7,875 nt of DNA, from the NCBI GenBank assembly GCA_023441845.1, contig JAEZNF010000145.1:1-7875 (forward strand), given 5' to 3'. The notes under the pieces are model-generated. The model was not told where the DNA came from, searched no databases, and saw only the letters and a list, made by a program, of their open reading frames with translations. The DNA comes from Bacillota bacterium (lineage in GTDB: Bacteria > Bacillota > Clostridia > Acetivibrionales > DSM-2933). Positions within the stretch are counted from its first letter, which is position 1, and each line of letters starts with the position of its first letter. The translations under genes were made by a program, and so were the position numbers. Positions 5,920-7,875 of this stretch are shown one piece after another.

Positions 5920-6507
5920 ATGGATAAAATTATTTGCGTATACAGTTCATCGAGTTGTACAATCAATAAAATATATTTTGATGCTGCTGAAGATCTAGGC
6001 AGAGAAATTGGAAAAAGAGGCGATACCATGCTGTTTGGCGGAGGTATGACCGGGCTGATGGGAGCTGCGGCAAGAGCGGTGCACAAGCATAAAGGAAAAG
6101 TAGTGGGAATTATCCCTGAAGCTCTTAATGTAAAAGGTGTGGTATATGAGTTTTGCGATGAGTTGGTTGTAACAGAAGGGATGAGAGAGAGAAAAGGTTT
6201 AATGGATTCCAGATCGGATGCCTTCATCGCTTTGCCGGGTGGATTCGGCACGCTCGAAGAGGTTTTGGAAATAATTACATTAAAACAGCTAAGGTATCAT
6301 AATAAACCTGTGGTCATATTAAATACAAATGGATTTTTTGATAGGCTGCTCCAACAATTTGACTTAATAATTGAATGGAGATTTGCCAGGGAAGAATGCC
6401 GGGAACTATATTTTGTAACACAGTCGGTGGCTGAGGCTATGGACTATATATACCGTTATGTTCCGCATAACTATTGCAGTAAGTGGCTCACTGAGATAGA
6501 AGATTAA
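5920..6507 (+). CDS. LOG family protein (nucleoside 5'-monophosphate phosphoribohydrolase-like)
   Basis: This is a 195-residue Rossmann-fold protein of the LOG family (TIGR00730 type), formerly called lysine decarboxylase-like. It has the glycine-rich segment FGGGMTGLMGAAARA (39-53), the conserved MRERKGLM (88-95) holding the catalytic arginine, and the signature PGGFGTLEE (106-114). Characterised members remove the base from nucleoside 5'-monophosphates, including cytokinin precursors, giving ribose 5-phosphate; bacterial roles are usually described as nucleotide salvage or remain unclear. Length is typical. ATG 5920 is chosen over ATG 5887 because CGGAG (5908-5912) lies seven bases upstream and the promoter would start transcription at about 5886. 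The gene is divergent from the small helical protein gene and appears monocistronic. The true substrate cannot be read from the sequence, and the lysine decarboxylase label found in older annotation should not be used. Confidence 0.93.
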   Translation: MDKIICVYSSSSCTINKIYFDAAEDLGREIGKRGDTMLFGGGMTGLMGAAARAVHKHKGKVVGIIPEALNVKGVVYEFCDELVVTEGMRERKGLMDSRSDAFIALPGGFGTLEEVLEIITLKQLRYHNKPVVILNTNGFFDRLLQQFDLIIEWRFAREECRELYFVTQSVAEAMDYIYRYVPHNYCSKWLTEIED

Positions 6508-6510
6508 GGG

Positions 6511-6543
6511 AAATCCCATGTTAATTCCTTTCGCATAGGATTT
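6511..6543 (+). terminator. Possible weak terminator after the LOG-family gene
   Basis: AAATCCCATG (6511-6520) pairs with CATAGGATTT (6534-6543) with one C-A mismatch, three bases after the stop codon. Only a broken T-rich stretch follows, so termination here may be weak. Confidence 0.35.
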
Positions 6544-6583
6544 GTATTTATGTTGTTTTCATAGCCATAAATTCCTTATTAAA

Positions 6584-6682
6584 GATAAACTACTTTATAC
6601 CTTAAAATAATAAAGTAGCGAAAAATAGTGATGCTTTAACACTTTTAGCTACTTAATAAATTTAATTTTAAAGTTGTTTATC
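6584..6682. repeat. Nested dyad element with competing stems
   Basis: GATAAACTACTTTA (6584-6597) pairs with TAAAGTTGTTTATC (6669-6682) with one mismatch. Inside it, AAGTAGC (6613-6619) pairs with GCTACTT (6648-6654), and AGTG (6627-6630) with CACT (6640-6643). An alternative perfect 9-bp stem, CTACTTTAT (6590-6598) with ATAAAGTAG (6610-6618), uses strands from both the outer and the middle helix, so the two folds exclude each other. The 99-bp size and near-palindromic ends would suit a MITE remnant, a small RNA, or a switching leader. There is no open frame in it. High AT content raises the chance of accidental pairing. Confidence 0.4.
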
Positions 6683-6700
6683 TATAACTGAGGATATAAT
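6674..6700 (+). promoter_or_regulatory. Possible promoter just upstream of a terminator
   Basis: TTGTTT (6674-6679) and a perfect TATAAT (6695-6700) are 15 bp apart, a short spacing. Transcription from about 6707 would meet the terminator hairpin at 6718 almost at once and yield an RNA of roughly 55 nt. Confidence 0.3.
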
Positions 6701-6717
6701 AATATGTGTTTCTAAGG

Positions 6718-6762
6718 CGATCAACGCGATTTTTCAAAAAATAAGTTGATCGTTTTATTTTT
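6718..6762 (+). terminator. Intrinsic terminator-like hairpin upstream of the DUF486 gene
   Basis: CGATCAAC (6718-6725) and GTTGATCG (6745-6752) are perfect 8-bp complements. The loop can form an extra A/T helix (ATTTTT with AAAAAT). TTTTATTTTT follows at 6753-6762. It could end transcription from the LOG gene or from the weak promoter at 6674-6700. The right arm also supplies the TTGATC -35-like box of the next promoter. Confidence 0.7.
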
Positions 6763-6772
6763 GTGCTATAAT
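6746..6772 (+). promoter_or_regulatory. Extended -10 promoter of the DUF486 gene
   Basis: TATAAT (6767-6772) is preceded by TG in the extended position (TGCTATAAT, 6764-6772). A TTGATC -35-like box sits 15 bp upstream, inside the right arm of the terminator hairpin. Start is expected near 6779, giving a leader of about 93 nt to ATG 6872. Confidence 0.58.
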
Positions 6773-6816
6773 ATTTACTGTCGAATTTTGTTGTTTATTG
6801 TTCGTAAATTGTATTC

Positions 6817-6862
6817 AAAGGAGGAATGGGTAGCGCGCCTTGCCTTATGAAATGCGTTATCC
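6817..6862 (+). promoter_or_regulatory. Strong Shine-Dalgarno separated from its likely gene by a hairpin
   Basis: AAAGGAGG (6817-6824) is the best ribosome binding site in the window, yet the nearest ATG (6826) is one base away and out of frame with the membrane protein. GGGTAGCG (6828-6835) can pair with CGTTATCC (6855-6862) over eight positions with two wobbles. Folding that hairpin would shorten the effective gap to ATG 6872 from 47 to about 12 bases. ATG 6826 itself opens a 39-codon frame ending at 6943-6945, overlapping the start of the membrane protein gene. Confidence 0.4.
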
Positions 6863-6871
6863 ATAAGCAAA

Positions 6872-7201
6872 ATGTGGGCTATAATCTTACTTATCATATC
6901 AAATATATTTATGACGTTTGCCTGGTACGGGCACCTGCGTTTTAAAAGTACGGCACTACCGATTGTAATCATAGTAAGCTGGCTTATTGCTTTAGTGGAA
7001 TACTGTTTTCAGGTACCTGCAAATAGAATAGGCAGTAAATATTTTTCTGTTACACAGCTGAAAATTATACAGGAAGTGATAACGTTAACGGTCTTTGCAG
7101 TCTTTTCTGTACTTTACCTGAAGGAAAATTTCAGGTGGAATTATCTTGTTTCTTTTCTATTTATGCTTGGGGCGGTGTTTTTTGCGTTTAAGAAGTTTTA
7201 A
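6872..7201 (+). CDS. DUF486 (DMT superfamily-like) small membrane protein
   Basis: The 109-residue protein is almost entirely four transmembrane helices (about residues 2-22, 26-46, 66-84 and 88-108). It carries family-typical sequences: SNIFMTFAWYGHLRF (10-24), EYCFQVPANRIGS (43-55) and LKIIQEVITL (64-73). These match the DUF486 family, which is placed with small drug/metabolite transporters on the basis of fold; substrate and function are unknown. Length agrees with the family and the N-terminus starts where relatives usually do, so the gene looks intact. ATG 6872 is the only usable start because an in-frame TGA lies at 6848-6850. No ribosome binding site is found immediately before it; the strong one at 6817-6824 is 47 nt away. 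An extended -10 promoter lies upstream and a hairpin terminator follows the stop. Confidence 0.87.
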   Translation: MWAIILLIISNIFMTFAWYGHLRFKSTALPIVIIVSWLIALVEYCFQVPANRIGSKYFSVTQLKIIQEVITLTVFAVFSVLYLKENFRWNYLVSFLFMLGAVFFAFKKF

Positions 7202-7226
7202 TAATGATAATCCAATATTATAGTAT

Positions 7227-7258
7227 ATGGCCATTTTTAATGGCCATTTTCCTTTTAT
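7227..7258 (+). terminator. Terminator hairpin after the DUF486 gene
   Basis: ATGGCCATT (7227-7235) and AATGGCCAT (7239-7247) are perfect 9-bp complements with a TTT loop. The T-rich stretch TTTCCTTTTA follows on the plus strand. On the minus strand no T run follows, so it is unlikely to end the opposing TadG-like gene efficiently. Confidence 0.7.
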
Positions 7259-7875
7259 TTGACCAATTTAATCCCATACGTACCATAATCATTAATGATG
7301 CTTGATGTTTCGCCCTGCATGCAGTAAGTTATGAATCTGCCTATTACATCGGACTGTCCTCCGTGATTTGTAACCCCTTCCAAGAAGAAGGTAGCAAAGC
7401 CCAAAATTTGTACATATTTACGCCCATTAACCGAAAGAGTATTTACTACCGGTATGAATATGATTCTTGAACAGTGGACATTGTAAGACAGGTACGTACA
7501 TGGAGGTGTGTGGTTGCATTGCTGTATAAGCTGATTTATGCAGGTTTGGGTTGTACCTGACATATTGCCTGTTTCAGTTTCAATCAGATCACCTACACTA
7601 ATTGTACCGCCATATCCTTGCATCAGGTTATTCCTGTATACCGAACCGCCTGTTCCGCCAAGGGCTATTGCTGCGTAATTACCAGTTGTACCGTCGCCTC
7701 CTCCTTCTTTGAGCGTATATAAGGTGCCGTAAGAAAATGTTTGCTGAACAACTGCCAGGGGCCTGGCTCCTTTAAGAGATACTATATTTTCCACCTTTGC
7801 TTTGGCAGTTGATGATATATCGTGATTATACACATCAATTATTTTCGCAAAATATCCGTTGACAGACTTTACACC
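7255..7875 (-). CDS. TadE/TadG-like pilus-assembly protein, C-terminal part (5' truncated)
   Basis: The reading frame is open to the right edge (codon 7873-7875), giving the last 206 residues. The GTG at 7833 is internal because coding sequence (GVKSVNGYFAKIID) continues upstream. The visible part is rich in Gly, Thr, Ser and Asn, as for an extracytoplasmic domain. It includes the stretch IPVVNTLSVNGRKYVQILGF with FFLEGV just after, which resembles the C-terminus of the TadG-like proteins of Bacillota that accompany Flp/Tad pilus loci. Four cysteines occur in a CX7CX5CX8C pattern (codons between 7471 and 7542) and could form disulfides outside the membrane. The N-terminal prepilin-like or membrane helix expected for this family would lie beyond the window, as would the rest of a Tad locus if there is one. 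The family call comes from recognising the C-terminal pattern. Confidence 0.62.
   Translation of the reverse strand, partial: GVKSVNGYFAKIIDVYNHDISSTAKAKVENIVSLKGARPLAVVQQTFSYGTLYTLKEGGGDGTTGNYAAIALGGTGGSVYRNNLMQGYGGTISVGDLIETETGNMSGTTQTCINQLIQQCNHTPPCTYLSYNVHCSRIIFIPVVNTLSVNGRKYVQILGFATFFLEGVTNHGGQSDVIGRFITYCMQGETSSIINDYGTYGIKLVK

Noticed and set aside
5793..6251. 152-codon minus-strand frame
   Set aside because: It lies antisense to the LOG-family gene, whose motifs are unmistakable, and has no ribosome binding site or recognisable domain.

Overview
The window looks like chromosomal DNA from a low-GC, anaerobic, Gram-positive bacterium of the class Clostridia. The evidence is AT-rich intergenic DNA, purine-rich GGAGG-type ribosome binding sites, TATAAT promoters often with an extended TG, a flavodiiron oxygen-reducing protein, and Lon-like and TadG-like proteins of the kind found in cellulolytic clostridia. 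I cannot assign a genus from sequence alone.

Layout, left to right. (1) 3-1199: C-terminal half of a Lon-family Ser/Lys protease, then a clear intrinsic terminator. (2) 1200-1568: a 369-nt gap with a likely structured RNA at about 1367-1465, built around a 12-bp pseudoknot helix. (3) 1569-2294: a HAD-superfamily hydrolase with an atypical nucleophile motif. (4) 2423-3259: a four-helix membrane diguanylate cyclase with intact GGDEF and inhibitory sites. (5) 3448-4641: an FprA-type flavodiiron protein with all diiron ligands, closed by a strong terminator. (6) 4642-5016: an intergenic region with two CGCG-containing inverted repeats, an extended -10 promoter and a perfect 9-bp dyad at its start point. 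(7) 5017-5385 (+) and 5376-5762 (-): two small unknown genes overlapping tail to tail by 10 bp. (8) 5920-6507: a LOG-family phosphoribohydrolase-like protein. (9) 6508-6871: a hairpin-dense intergenic region. (10) 6872-7201: a four-helix DUF486/DMT-type membrane protein whose only good Shine-Dalgarno lies about 47 nt upstream across a hairpin. (11) 7255-7875 (-): the C-terminal part of a TadG-like pilus-associated protein running off the right edge.

The genes do not form one operon. Most have their own promoter and terminator, and the themes are general cell physiology: proteolysis, c-di-GMP signalling, oxygen/NO detoxification and nucleotide salvage. No mobile element, CRISPR array, tRNA or rRNA was seen. 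The most unusual content is non-coding: the pseudoknotted RNA candidate at 1367-1465, the CGCG inverted-repeat pair at 4779-4882, and the nested dyads at 6584-6682.
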